This document shows, one piece after another, positions 44,974-53,890 of a stretch of DNA of 64,000 bases (position 1 is the stretch's first letter; every line of letters begins with the position of its first letter). The notes beneath the pieces were generated by a model. The model was not told the DNA's origin. It saw nothing but the letters and a program-made list of their open reading frames with translations, and ran no database searches. The translations under genes and the position numbers were made by a program. Where the stretch lies: assembly GCA_041660405.1 (NCBI GenBank), contig JBAZWL010000014.1, positions 44,188 to 108,187 on the forward strand, written 5' to 3'. Source of the DNA: Taibaiella sp041660405 (lineage in GTDB: Bacteria > Bacteroidota > Bacteroidia > Chitinophagales > Chitinophagaceae).

Positions 44974-46020
44974 TTACTTTATAATTTTTACGGTAGACTG
45001 TTCGTTGAGATAAGCGCTATTAGAAATAACTATGCGCTCAATTCCTTCCAGTTTATCTTTTAGATAAACATTTTTGTTGTCAAACTTCAGGATGGTTACC
45101 GGTACTTTTCTAACACGATCTGCACCTTTAGGGGTAAAGATGTAACCTGTCTCTCCATCTGCCTCAACCAGCGCGCTAAAAGGAATTACGGTAGTATTTT
45201 GTGAAGCATTGGTTTCGATTGCTGCTTTCCCAAACATGCCAATTGCAGGTCTCAGGTTGCCCAGCTGAAGCTTCAGCTCTACCTGGAAAGATCCGATAGC
45301 CGCATCAGCTGCCTGAAGTTTACGCAGTACTGTTGCCTGGAATGGCTGGTCGGGATATCCGTCAAGGTTAACAATGGCCTGTTGCCCTGCCTTGATCCCG
45401 GCCCATTCCTGGTCAGTTACCCCAACCTTTAGCAGATAGCTGTCGCTCTTTTGGGTTGAGTTGGTCATCAGTACCGGCATTCCCCCGCCAATTACTTCCC
45501 CCTCGCTGGCCACCTTTTTAGTTACAAAACCATCTGAGGCCGCATAGATTTTGGCATAACGCTGGTTAAAGGCGGTTGCCTCACTTGTTTTTTTTGCAAC
45601 ATCCATTGCCGTCTTGGTATTCTGCAGCTGCTCCAACGTAAATACGCTGTCTTTGTAAAGGTTTACGGCCCTGGCATAGTCCCGTGTGGCCTTATCTACA
45701 CCAAGGTCTGCCTGGGCCAATCCAGCCGCAATTTCGGTGGTGTTCAAAGTGGCAAGCAATTGCCCCTTTTTAAAAAATTGTCCCTCATCTACCAGTATGC
45801 TACTGATTACCCCGCCAATCTTAAAGGAATAATTGGCTTCATTTTCGGTGCTTACCAACCCTGTGGCTTGAATGCTACTGGTAATGCCCAATGAGGAAAC
45901 GGGAGCAACCTTAACCGATATGATATCTGGCTGGCCTAGGGGATTTGTATTTTTCGGCTTTTCATTGCAGGCGAACAATAGTGCTGTAAGCGCAATAAGT
46001 GTAAGTTGTGTCTTGTTCAT
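44974..46020 (-). CDS. RND periplasmic adaptor (membrane fusion) lipoprotein
   Basis: 348 residues with a lipobox (LLFAC, Cys18). Order: beta-barrel strand SIQATGLVSTENEANYSFKI, first lipoyl half GGVISSILVDEGQFFKKGQL, a short alpha-hairpin (about 100-150), second lipoyl half AKIYAASDGFVTKKVASEGE, beta-barrel and membrane-proximal domain (FSALVEADGETGYIF). The hairpin is short. It bridges the RND permease and TolC protein and is lipid-anchored to the inner membrane. Gaps to its neighbours are 5 and 10 bases. Confidence 0.92.
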   Translation of the reverse strand: MNKTQLTLIALTALLFACNEKPKNTNPLGQPDIISVKVAPVSSLGITSSIQATGLVSTENEANYSFKIGGVISSILVDEGQFFKKGQLLATLNTTEIAAGLAQADLGVDKATRDYARAVNLYKDSVFTLEQLQNTKTAMDVAKKTSEATAFNQRYAKIYAASDGFVTKKVASEGEVIGGGMPVLMTNSTQKSDSYLLKVGVTDQEWAGIKAGQQAIVNLDGYPDQPFQATVLRKLQAADAAIGSFQVELKLQLGNLRPAIGMFGKAAIETNASQNTTVIPFSALVEADGETGYIFTPKGADRVRKVPVTILKFDNKNVYLKDKLEGIERIVISNSAYLNEQSTVKIIK

Positions 46021-46025
46021 GATAT

Positions 46026-47396
46026 TTATTGTATGTTGAAACTGGCGTTAGCACGTTCGATAGCGGTAAGGGATATCCAGGTGTCGAATAAGGCAATGTT
46101 GGATTGGAGCTGGGCATCTACCCATTGGTTCTGGGCGTCGAGCAGCTCTATATAAATGGCCATTCCCTCTTTATAGAGTTTGGTCATGTCATTATAGTAG
46201 GTCTGGCTGGTTTTAAGTTGCGATTGGGCCGCCTTGTATTGGGCGATGGCACTTTCCAGGGCTGCTTTTCGTACTTGAAGTTCAGTGAGGAGTTGCTGAC
46301 GCACATAACTGCTTTGAGCGTCTGTAGCATATTGGGAAGCGATGGACTGTTTTATTTTATAGGAATTTCTTCCAGAGGAGAACAGGTTCCATTCCAGGGA
46401 GACACCCAGTAGATAATAGCGACTGTTTTTATTGAACTTCCAGTCAAAGGCCTGCGAACCCAAATCAAGTGAGGTACCAACCTTTGGTATCAGATAAGAT
46501 TTGGCAACGCCACTTAGATTTTTGTTGATATCCTTCGAAATTTCAAGTTTTTTCAACTCCTCACGGCTGCTCACTTCATTAAGCTGTAAAAGATCGTGTG
46601 CGGGTTCAAGTGGGGCATCATCGGTAAGGATACTGTCTGTCAGGGGCCTGTTTAACAGGAAATTGAAATAGTAACGGGCAGATTCTTCTGTTTTTTTAGC
46701 GGCGGTAAGCGATGCATTTATTTTTGACACCTCATTCTGACTACGGATTACAGCCGTACGGTTGATCTTATGGTTTTCAAAGAGCTTTCGGTTTACTCTT
46801 TCTCCTTCTTCGAGCAGATTCAGAAAGGATTGATAGATATTGATGGCATTGGTAGCCTTAAGATAATTGTAATACGCTGTCTTAATTTCCTTGACCAATT
46901 CACGTTTGTACATCAGTATCTCCGTTTTCTGCAGGTCCACCTGTTGGGATTTGATCCTTTTGTTGTACACCAGTTCGGCATTCAGGATGGGAAGACTTGT
47001 TCGGAACTTTGCGTCATAGAAGTTATCCGGATTGAGCATTATGCTCTGGTTTTCGAGCTGAGGAAAGGAGTTGCTTCCTGTAAGCTGGTTCAGTGTAGCG
47101 TAGGCAGCATTAAAAAGATCGCCAGTTGGGAAATCAATTGTCCTGCCTCCATCGGCTTTCGTGTAGGTAGTGGAGAAGGTCACACTTGGCAGAAACATAC
47201 TTTTTGCCTCCTGGAACGCATAGATGTTCTTTTTCAACAGGAAGTTCTGCTCCTTTATGCTCTGATTTGACTCTAGCCCTAGCGAGATATAGTCGTTCAA
47301 ACGATTTTGGGCACTTAGCCCTGATGGGAGAGAGACGGCCAACAGTTGCAGAATTATCAGCCGGTAAATAGGTAGCTTTCGAATGTAATTAATCAT
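46026..47396 (-). CDS. TolC-family outer-membrane efflux protein
   Basis: About 456 residues. The ATG at 47396 is preferred over an in-frame GTG at 47414, because the latter overlaps the operator and has no better leader. Signal peptide to about SGLSAQ, then two long-helix repeats (NQSIKEQNFLLKKNIYAFQEAK, GLESNQ..., KLYKEGMAIYIELLDAQNQW) typical of TolC trimers. It forms the outer-membrane channel of the pump encoded downstream. The operator at 47405-47423 lies directly before it, so it may also have its own regulated promoter besides read-through from tetR. Confidence 0.9.
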   Translation of the reverse strand: MINYIRKLPIYRLIILQLLAVSLPSGLSAQNRLNDYISLGLESNQSIKEQNFLLKKNIYAFQEAKSMFLPSVTFSTTYTKADGGRTIDFPTGDLFNAAYATLNQLTGSNSFPQLENQSIMLNPDNFYDAKFRTSLPILNAELVYNKRIKSQQVDLQKTEILMYKRELVKEIKTAYYNYLKATNAINIYQSFLNLLEEGERVNRKLFENHKINRTAVIRSQNEVSKINASLTAAKKTEESARYYFNFLLNRPLTDSILTDDAPLEPAHDLLQLNEVSSREELKKLEISKDINKNLSGVAKSYLIPKVGTSLDLGSQAFDWKFNKNSRYYLLGVSLEWNLFSSGRNSYKIKQSIASQYATDAQSSYVRQQLLTELQVRKAALESAIAQYKAAQSQLKTSQTYYNDMTKLYKEGMAIYIELLDAQNQWVDAQLQSNIALFDTWISLTAIERANASFNIQ

Positions 47397-47404
47397 TGTA
47401 ATAA

Positions 47405-47423
47405 ATTTAAACACTGTTCAATA
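47405..47423. promoter_or_regulatory. Second TetR operator (tetR-tolC gap)
   Basis: Sixteen of 19 bases match the perfect palindrome at 48141-48159; the right half ACACTGTTCAATA is identical. It sits 9 bases upstream of the tolC ATG. Confidence 0.7.
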
Positions 47424-47443
47424 ATATGGCAAAAAAAAGAGCC

Positions 47444-48052
47444 TTACCCTTTTTCGAGGAGACTAACCAGGCAAGCGTAGCCGTTGTCCATGAGCTCTTC
47501 ATTTGTCCTGTTCGTAAAACTTACGGTCCGGTCCTTGCAGAAAAGAGCGCAGATCCCGTGTATGGCAGATAGGAACATAAAGGAAAAGTAATCAGGATCT
47601 ACACCAGTAAACCGGCCCTTTTCCTGACATTCCATTATTAGATTATTAAGGTGGTTAATGGCGCTCTGTGCAATTTGAAAACCACCTTCCTCTGAACTCT
47701 TCACTGGTTCTTCTACCAGGAACATAAGGTTGTAATAATCTTTATTTTCCTGGGCAAACTGAATAAATACCCTGCCAACGGCTTTTAATCGCTCAAACGG
47801 ATCAGCAACCGAGTCTAGTACACGAAGTTGTTTAAGAAGCAGGCTGAATCCTTCTTTGTGAAGTTCCTGGAAGATTTCACTCTTGTCCTTAAAATGGAAA
47901 TAGATCACTCCTGCACTATAGCTGATCTCGTTGGCGATGTTACGCATACTGGTCTGTTCATAGCCATTCTTAAGAAATACCTTCCTTGCCCCATTCAGGA
48001 TGCGCTTGTGCATTTCCTGCTTCTCTTTTTGCTTTCTTTCTGTAATGCCCAT
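47444..48052 (-). CDS. TetR-family transcriptional repressor of the RND operon
   Basis: 202 residues. N-terminal HTH: ILNGARKVFLKNGYEQTSMR, then NIANEISYSAGVIYFHFKDKSEIF, the classical TetR domain. The C-terminal ligand domain has no recognised subtype (DSVADPFERLKAVGRVFIQF). It heads the tetR-tolC-adaptor-permease operon and has a 19-bp palindrome overlapping its own promoter and a second near-copy ahead of tolC, so autorepression and repression of the pump are strongly suggested. The inducing ligand is unknown. Confidence 0.92.
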   Translation of the reverse strand: MGITERKQKEKQEMHKRILNGARKVFLKNGYEQTSMRNIANEISYSAGVIYFHFKDKSEIFQELHKEGFSLLLKQLRVLDSVADPFERLKAVGRVFIQFAQENKDYYNLMFLVEEPVKSSEEGGFQIAQSAINHLNNLIMECQEKGRFTGVDPDYFSFMFLSAIHGICALFCKDRTVSFTNRTNEELMDNGYACLVSLLEKG

Positions 48053-48134
48053 GGAAAACTATAATTGGTAAAGATTTAAATCGGATTTAGGAAGTACATT
48101 TTTACTTTTCAACATTTCATTTTAATTGAGGATA

Positions 48135-48142
48135 CAAAGATA
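48135..48142 (-). promoter_or_regulatory. -7 promoter element (TATCTTTG) of the efflux operon
   Basis: Full TAnnTTTG match on the minus strand, overlapping the operator by two bases, so a bound repressor would block polymerase. The start of transcription would be near 48128, about 75 bases before tetR. Confidence 0.7.
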
Positions 48143-48159
48143 TTGAACACTGTTCAATA
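48141..48159. promoter_or_regulatory. TetR operator, 19-bp perfect palindrome
   Basis: TATTGAACA-C-TGTTCAATA, with perfect dyad symmetry around base 48150, lies in the spacer of the tetR promoter. A near-copy precedes tolC. Confidence 0.82.
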
Positions 48160-48323
48160 AAACAAATTTTTTTCACGAATTATGCATTTCGCTCAATCCG
48201 GGTTGAAGTTGGATTGAATGATTATTTTATCTGGTGTATTTTGTATCCGGTATTTCACCCCCTGTCGTCTTCAAGTGGTATAAAGGGAGAGGATTGAATG
48301 CTTTTTATTAAATCAAGTTTATT

Positions 48324-49791
48324 ATGAATTCAGCCTACTTATATGTCAGAGTAAGTACAGATGAACAAAAGAGAAAAGGATACTCTTTGCCTGAACAGGA
48401 AGGTCGGTTAATAAAATACTGTCGGTATAACAACATAGAGATTAAGGGAATTTTTCGTGAAGACTTCTCCGCCAAAAATTTCAACCGACCGGAATGGAAA
48501 AAATTGGTTTTGGCAATTAAATACCGATCAAAAGAAGACAAGAATATACTTTTCATTAAATGGGACCGATTCAGCCGGAATATTGAATACGCTTACGAGA
48601 TGATATGGATGCTATGAAAATACAGGACTACAGCAATGGCTATTGACCAGCCTATAGACTTTTCAGTGCCAGAAAGTACGGTGATGCTTGCGGTTTACCT
48701 ATCGGTGCCGGAAGCTGAAAACAGCAGAAGAGCCTTGAATACAGCAAACGGAATTCGCAGGGCAAAACAGATGGGCAGGTATCCTAGCAAGGCTCCCATA
48801 GGCTTCATTAATTTGACAACATTGGATGGAAAAAAAATCATCGTGCAAAAGCAACCTGAGGCAAGTATCATCAAATGGGTCTTCAATCAGCTTGCTAAGA
48901 ACGTCAATAAGATAGAGGTGGTGCGAAAGATGGCCTATGATAAAGGACTGAAATATTCAAAGTCACATTTTTTAGACTTGTTCGTAATCCTGCCTATTGC
49001 GGGCTTATTCAAGTGCGTCTCAACGCTGATGAACAATATTCGGTTAGAGGCATTCATGATCCACTAATCAGCGAAGAATTGTTTTATGAAGTTGAGCGTA
49101 TCATCACCACAAAAAGAAAGGTTACTGCTACAGCAGACCATCTGAAGACAACATTTTATCTTAGGGGATTTTTAGTTTGCCCTATTTGTGACCGAAAGCT
49201 TTGTGGTAGTTTTTCTCGGGGTTCAACAGAAAGATATCCCTATTACCATTGCCAGGGCAAATGCAAGACAAGGATCAATGCACTGTTTTTAAACGAATGT
49301 TATCAGCATAAACTTCAGCAATTGGTACTTTCGAGAAGGGCGGTTGAATTATTCAAATGCGTCCTGGAAGATTGGAATGCAAATACACAAAAGACGGAGT
49401 ATGTAAAGAGTCGAAATCTCATAGAGAGAAAGCTTAACGATGAGGAATCTATTCTTTCCAAAGCACGAAAGCTGTTTGTGTCGGATATTCTAAAATTAGA
49501 TGATTATAATAAATTAAAAAGGAGTATCAGGTAAATTCCCAATGCCTGAAAAGTGAATTACGAGACATCAATACCAAATTAATGACTATTGACAAACAGA
49601 GTCAGTTGGGAGAAAGGTCATTCGTAGACATTCTTCGGAAATTCACAAGCTGGGATGTAGCAGATCAAAAACAACTGGTCAATCTAATCCTACCAGATAA
49701 GGTTGACTTTCAAACAGGGGATATTACGTTACGATTACATAGTGGTTTATCAAAAATATTATTACCGAAACGACAAGTAAAAAATCGATAA
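48324..49791 (+). pseudogene. Decayed large serine recombinase
   Basis: Fragments in three frames form one large serine recombinase. The resolvase catalytic domain starts AYLYVRVSTDEQKRKGYSLP with the probable nucleophile in YVRVSTDEQ, then FIKWDRFSRN. After a stop at 48615, AMAIDQPIDFSVPES and NSRRALNTANGIRRAKQMGR follow; then the recombinase domain with GIHDPLISEELFYEVE and a zinc ribbon (CPICDRKLCG, CQGKCK); and a coiled-coil end reaching 49791. Indels near 48605, 48635, 48980 and an A5 run near 49517 break it. It would once have integrated a mobile element; no att site or cargo is evident. Confidence 0.85.
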
Positions 49792-49793
49792 AT

Positions 49794-49991
49794 ATGAATT
49801 TTACAGACAAAAAGATTCCAGATAAACGGGCAATTGGGATGTTATCAAAAAATGGGATTCAGGTGGATGAAGAGGAGGCCGCCATTATATTGGAGTTTCT
49901 ATACCTTGTATCAAAAAATCACCCAAAGACCAAAGAAGAAAAGGATGTTGAAACCTTAGAGAGAAATCGAACTTCAGGAAAAACTCTTTAG
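49794..49991 (+). CDS. Small hypothetical protein linked to the recombinase
   Basis: 65 residues, starting 3 bases after the recombinase stop. The central KRAIGMLSKNGIQVDEEEAA, then IILEFLYLVSKNH, is probably two amphipathic helices. Short proteins of this look often follow large serine recombinases in Bacteroidota; its role is unknown. The frame is intact though the recombinase is not. Confidence 0.55.
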   Translation: MNFTDKKIPDKRAIGMLSKNGIQVDEEEAAIILEFLYLVSKNHPKTKEEKDVETLERNRTSGKTL

Positions 49992-50111
49992 ATAGGCCAC
50001 GAGAGAGATTTTTTAGAAAAATTTCATTCGACATACTAAAAATTGGTTTTAAAAAATCGAACTATTAATGACCAGACAATAACAGTTTGGTTCACAGGTT
50101 TTTATTGGCAT

Positions 50112-50146
50112 AAAAAAAGGAGACAACTATTATCTAGTGTCTCCTT
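50112..50146 (-). terminator. Intrinsic terminator of tRNA-Lys
   Basis: On the minus strand a perfect 9-bp stem (AAGGAGACA with TGTCTCCTT) around 12 bases, followed by a run of seven T (complement of 50112-50118, partly shared with the stem). It starts a few bases after the tRNA 3' end. Confidence 0.85.
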
Positions 50147-50149
50147 AAG

Positions 50150-50222
50150 TGATTCCGCTGGGACTCGAACCCAGGGCCCATACATTAAAAGTGTATTGCT
50201 CTACCAACTGAGCTACGAAATC
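50150..50222 (-). tRNA. tRNA-Lys (anticodon TTT)
   Basis: A 73-base cloverleaf on the minus strand: acceptor GATTTCG with CGGAATC (one G-U), D-loop AGCTCAGTTGGTAGAGC, anticodon loop CTTTTAA giving anticodon TTT, and T-arm GGGTTCGAGTCCC. CCA is not encoded. No duplicated tRNA 3' end was seen near the recombinase, so it need not be an integration site. Confidence 0.95.
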
Positions 50223-50369
50223 AACCGTTGTCCTGTTCGTTGAACGGAGTGCAAAAGTAAGAGCCTCATTTCTTATTTCCAAATTTTTGAAATAAAAATT
50301 TGGAAATAATTTTTCAGCTTAATTTACAGCCTTGATTTTTAAAACACACACACTAAATATTACGGATAA

Positions 50370-51011
50370 ATGCTACAGGTTACTGCTTTTACTTTTAATC
50401 CCTTTCAGGAGAACACTTACGTACTGATCAACGAAAAAAAAGAATGCTGGATCATTGATCCCGGTATGCACGGTGTAGATGAAGAAAGGGTGATGTATGA
50501 TTTTATAGAACAAAACGAATTGAAACCACAGCAGATCATCAATACACATGCACACATCGATCATATTCTGGGTATAGAAGGCCTGAAATATAAGTACAAT
50601 ATACCCTTTGGTATGCATAGCCTGGAACAGCCTGTACTGGCCAATGCTAAAGGTTCTGCCATGTTGTTCGGCTTCAACTTCGGTGCCATACCTGTTCCTG
50701 ATTTTTTTATCAAGGAGAATGAAAAAATAAAATTAGGAGATGATGAACTCGAAGTGCGGCTTGCACCAGGACATTCACCCGGAAGTATTGTGTTTTATTC
50801 TGCGGAAGGTAAATGGCTGATCGGTGGTGATGTACTATTTAATGGTAGTGTAGGACGCTCTGATTTACCCGGTGGCAATCATGAGGTATTAATGAAAAGC
50901 ATCAGAGAACAGATATATACGTTGCCTGATGAAACAATTGTATACAGCGGCCATGGCCCGAAGACAAGTATTGGGCAAGAGAAAAAAACTAATCCATTTG
51001 TCAGGGGTTAA
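50370..51011 (+). CDS. MBL-fold hydrolase (glyoxalase II-like)
   Basis: 213 residues. The full zinc-binding motif THAHIDH (59-65) is followed by LAPGHSPGS, a GGDVLFNGSVGRSDLPGG block and the final VYSGHGPKT, exactly the layout of short bacterial glyoxalase-II-like MBL proteins. The substrate-binding C-terminal domain of true glyoxalase II is absent, so it more likely hydrolyses another thioester or similar bond. It is convergent, with a 4-base overlap, with the symporter gene. Confidence 0.92.
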   Translation: MLQVTAFTFNPFQENTYVLINEKKECWIIDPGMHGVDEERVMYDFIEQNELKPQQIINTHAHIDHILGIEGLKYKYNIPFGMHSLEQPVLANAKGSAMLFGFNFGAIPVPDFFIKENEKIKLGDDELEVRLAPGHSPGSIVFYSAEGKWLIGGDVLFNGSVGRSDLPGGNHEVLMKSIREQIYTLPDETIVYSGHGPKTSIGQEKKTNPFVRG

Positions 51012-52723
51012 GCGGGAATTTCTTTCTCTTTATTACCCATCATGGCTTGTATAATTGCTGCAATAATCATTACAAGCAGGGCACCAATCACATTGAGCCA
51101 AAGGAATGCCACCAGGTTACACATATAAATGACCAATACTAAAGCTTCTGAAAGGATGGCAGCGTAAAATACTGCCTTCCCTTTTATTTTTTTCAGGAAG
51201 AATGCGGTAAGGAAGATACCCAGTATGGCGCCATAGAAAAGGCTTCCAAGTTCGTTCACGGCTTCGATAAGTGATCCCATTTTGGTAGCAAACATCGCTA
51301 CTGCTATGCTGAATATTCCCCAGATCAGAGTGTATAGTCTGCCATACTTTAATTGTTCTTTTTCAGATAAAACTTCTTTTTTAAATACCTGGTGAAAATC
51401 AACAAGGGTAGAGGATGCCAACGAATTAATGGCTGCTGATATAGAGCCCCAACTAGCCAGGAATATGATAGCAAATAGAAGGCCTACCATACCAGCTGGC
51501 AAATAGTGCCGTACGAAGTGAAGAAAGATATAGTTGCTGTCACTCTCCGGTTCAGCTATCTTTACGGTATTATCTTTAATAAGCTTGCGCATTTCGGCTC
51601 GTTGTTTTTCTACTTGCTTTTGACCGGTTTTTAGTTCAGACAAAAGTTTATTTTCCTGTTCTTTATTTCCTGCGTCTGCCGATTTGCGTAGCGTTAATAA
51701 TTTTAAAGCTGTTTGTTGATTATGATTAACTGCAACCTGGTTTTCTATATATAAAGGTTGGTACGCTTCCGGAGCTATGGCAGCGACCTTTTTTTGTGCA
51801 GATTCGTTGAAGAACAAAGGCGCTTTGTAAATAGTATAAAAGGAAAACAATAAAGCACCGATAAGCAGGATAAGAAATTGCATCGGGATTTTAACCATGC
51901 CATTCATCAATAGGCCCAGCCTGCTTTCCCGCAGATCTTTTCCGGTGAGATATCTGCCCACCTGGCTTTGGTCAGTCCCGAAATAGGATAGTGCCAGAAA
52001 AAAGCCACCTATAATTCCGGACCATAAATTGTATTTATCCTTGAGATCAAAATTGGTGGTGATCACATTCAGTTTACCTGATTTTCCCGCAAGATAAAGT
52101 GCATCGGAAAAGCTTACATGCCCGGGCAACATGGTTACTACCATAACGCCTGCCACGGCCATTGATAACAATATAATGCCAAACTGTATTTTCTGTGTGT
52201 GGGCTATAGCTTTGGCACCACCAGTATAAGTATAGATGATCAATAAACCACCTACAAGAATATTGGTAAGATATATGTTCCAGCCGAAAATAGTAGAGAG
52301 AATAATGGCTGGTGCGTATACACTTATGCCGGTAGAAACACCTCTTGAAAAAAGAAATAAAACGCCGGTAAATAATCGTGTTTCCCTGTTGAATCTTTTA
52401 TCCAGGTATTCGTAAGCAGTATACACATTCTGCTTTTGGAAAATGGGCACGAATACCATACTGATTACAATCATTGCCAACGGCAGACCAAAATAATATT
52501 GAACAAACCGCATGCCATCAGAATAAGCCTGTCCGGGCCCTGATAGAAAGGTAATAGCACTGGCCTGTGTGGCCATGATGCCTAATAGTACTGCATGCCA
52601 GGGCATTTGTTTGCCCGCTCTTAAATAGGTATCAGAACCTGTCTGGCCTCGCCCCTTCCATACTCCAAATATGATAATGAGTACAAGGGTAAGCAGCATG
52701 ATGATCCAATCCAGATTGCTCAT
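51008..52723 (-). CDS. Sodium:solute symporter (SSS family)
   Basis: 571 residues, about 13 hydrophobic helices with the LeuT fold. N-terminal YLRAGKQMPWHAVLLGIMAT and SGPGQAYSDGM, core RFNRETRLFTGVLFLFSRGV, and GTDQSQVGRYLTGKDLRESR, an SSS signature. Between about residues 320 and 395 there is a charged, coiled-coil-like insert that many Bacteroidota members share. The substrate (sugar, amino acid, sialic acid or other) cannot be told. It begins inside a small upstream frame with a 4-base ATGA overlap, pointing to coupled translation. Confidence 0.92.
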   Translation of the reverse strand: MSNLDWIIMLLTLVLIIIFGVWKGRGQTGSDTYLRAGKQMPWHAVLLGIMATQASAITFLSGPGQAYSDGMRFVQYYFGLPLAMIVISMVFVPIFQKQNVYTAYEYLDKRFNRETRLFTGVLFLFSRGVSTGISVYAPAIILSTIFGWNIYLTNILVGGLLIIYTYTGGAKAIAHTQKIQFGIILLSMAVAGVMVVTMLPGHVSFSDALYLAGKSGKLNVITTNFDLKDKYNLWSGIIGGFFLALSYFGTDQSQVGRYLTGKDLRESRLGLLMNGMVKIPMQFLILLIGALLFSFYTIYKAPLFFNESAQKKVAAIAPEAYQPLYIENQVAVNHNQQTALKLLTLRKSADAGNKEQENKLLSELKTGQKQVEKQRAEMRKLIKDNTVKIAEPESDSNYIFLHFVRHYLPAGMVGLLFAIIFLASWGSISAAINSLASSTLVDFHQVFKKEVLSEKEQLKYGRLYTLIWGIFSIAVAMFATKMGSLIEAVNELGSLFYGAILGIFLTAFFLKKIKGKAVFYAAILSEALVLVIYMCNLVAFLWLNVIGALLVMIIAAIIQAMMGNKEKEIPA

Positions 52724-52818
52724 GACCAGCTAACAGTAAACCAGGTGAACAATAAGATTAGTATTATCAGCCATAATAAAACTGCCAGATACCAACGTTT
52801 CCAGTAAGCATTACTCAT
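52720..52818 (-). CDS. 32-residue membrane protein translationally coupled to the symporter
   Basis: A frame too short for usual calling: MSNAYWKRWYLAVLLWLIIL and LILLFTWFTVSWS. It has a basic N-terminus and a single hydrophobic helix (about 12-28), and its stop (TGA) overlaps the symporter's ATG. This is the geometry of small auxiliary subunits encoded before SSS transporters (for example YhdT-PanF), though it is far shorter. Function as a symporter subunit is inference. Confidence 0.6.
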   Translation of the reverse strand: MSNAYWKRWYLAVLLWLIILILLFTWFTVSWS

Positions 52819-52965
52819 GCTGCAAGATTAACGTAATTAAGTTTTATTGCCAATTATACCTTGTTGTTTAAATGTAAAAGAGTAGAAATAACATAGAGCC
52901 ATAGCATATAGAAATTCAGCAATTTTAAGATTGGCTGCTATAAACAGGAAACTTAATTTTACCCA

Positions 52966-53877
52966 ATGAATAAGCTCCGGTCTTTTGTTATTCCTGTTGA
53001 TTCGTTATTTAATTTTAAAGAATGCCTTTGGTTCCTGAACCGTGACTTTGATGATTGTATGCATACCATTGAAGGTAACACGGTTGTGAAAGCATTAGAA
53101 GTGGAGGGGAGGCCTTACTTGTTTCGTATCAGCGATAATGGAGTTGGATTGAAGGTAGATATTCTTGAAGGTGAATATACGCCTGCTTTAGAGCAGGCTA
53201 TTGTCAGATTTATTGATGAATGGTTTGATCTCGGAAGGAACCTGCAACCGTTTTATAGATTATTGGAAAAGGACAAAAAGCTTGCTTACATGACAGAAGA
53301 ATACAAAGGGTTACGTCTGATTGGTATTCCTGATTTGTTTGAAGCGCTTTGTTGGAGCATCATTGGACAGCAGATCAATCTTACTTTTGCTTACAGGCTT
53401 AAGCGCCGTCTTGTTGAAAACTATGGAAGATCTATTGTCTATGGTGGAAATAATTATCATCTTTTCCCTGAACCTAATGCTTTGGCTAAGGCAGATATAA
53501 CCGAACTGTGGGATATGCAATACTCACAAAAGAAAGCAGAGTATATTATTGGTATTGCAGAAATTTTTAAAGAAGGTTTAGTGAGTAAAACCATCCTGCA
53601 AGATCTTACCTCATTTGCTGCACAACAACAAGCGCTCACAGCTATAAGAGGAATAGGTATATGGACTGCCAATTATGCTTTAATGAAATCGCTAAGAATT
53701 TCCGGGGCTATACCTTACGGCGATGTAGGTCTGCTGCAGGCTTTAGTCAACCATGGCTTGATAAAAGATCGTAAGGATCAGGTTGGAATTGATCGGTTAT
53801 TTAAGAAGGTTAAAGGTTGGGAGAGCTATCTTGTCTTTTATTTGTGGCGTAGTCTATCTCAACCCTCTAATGATTAA
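52966..53877 (+). CDS. alkA: DNA-3-methyladenine glycosylase II (AlkA-type)
   Basis: 303 residues. N-terminal beta-rich AlkA-type domain (about 1-105), then the helix-hairpin-helix glycosylase fold: FEALCWSIIGQQINLTFAYRL, LTAIRGIGIWTANYALM (the HhH) and GAIPYGDVGLLQAL with the catalytic Asp in GDVGL. It flips out and removes alkylated purines, starting base-excision repair. It is convergent to the Ada-AlkB operon with a 13-base gap, completing an alkylation-repair locus. Confidence 0.9.
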   Translation: MNKLRSFVIPVDSLFNFKECLWFLNRDFDDCMHTIEGNTVVKALEVEGRPYLFRISDNGVGLKVDILEGEYTPALEQAIVRFIDEWFDLGRNLQPFYRLLEKDKKLAYMTEEYKGLRLIGIPDLFEALCWSIIGQQINLTFAYRLKRRLVENYGRSIVYGGNNYHLFPEPNALAKADITELWDMQYSQKKAEYIIGIAEIFKEGLVSKTILQDLTSFAAQQQALTAIRGIGIWTANYALMKSLRISGAIPYGDVGLLQALVNHGLIKDRKDQVGIDRLFKKVKGWESYLVFYLWRSLSQPSND

Positions 53878-53890
53878 TCAGGTTGTTTTA

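Noticed and set aside
48324..50222. tRNA-Lys as attachment site of the recombinase element
   Set aside because: No repeat of the tRNA 3' end is seen near the recombinase, and large serine recombinases rarely use tRNAs.
50043..50243. 66-codon plus-strand frame across tRNA-Lys
   Set aside because: It runs antisense through the tRNA and its terminator.
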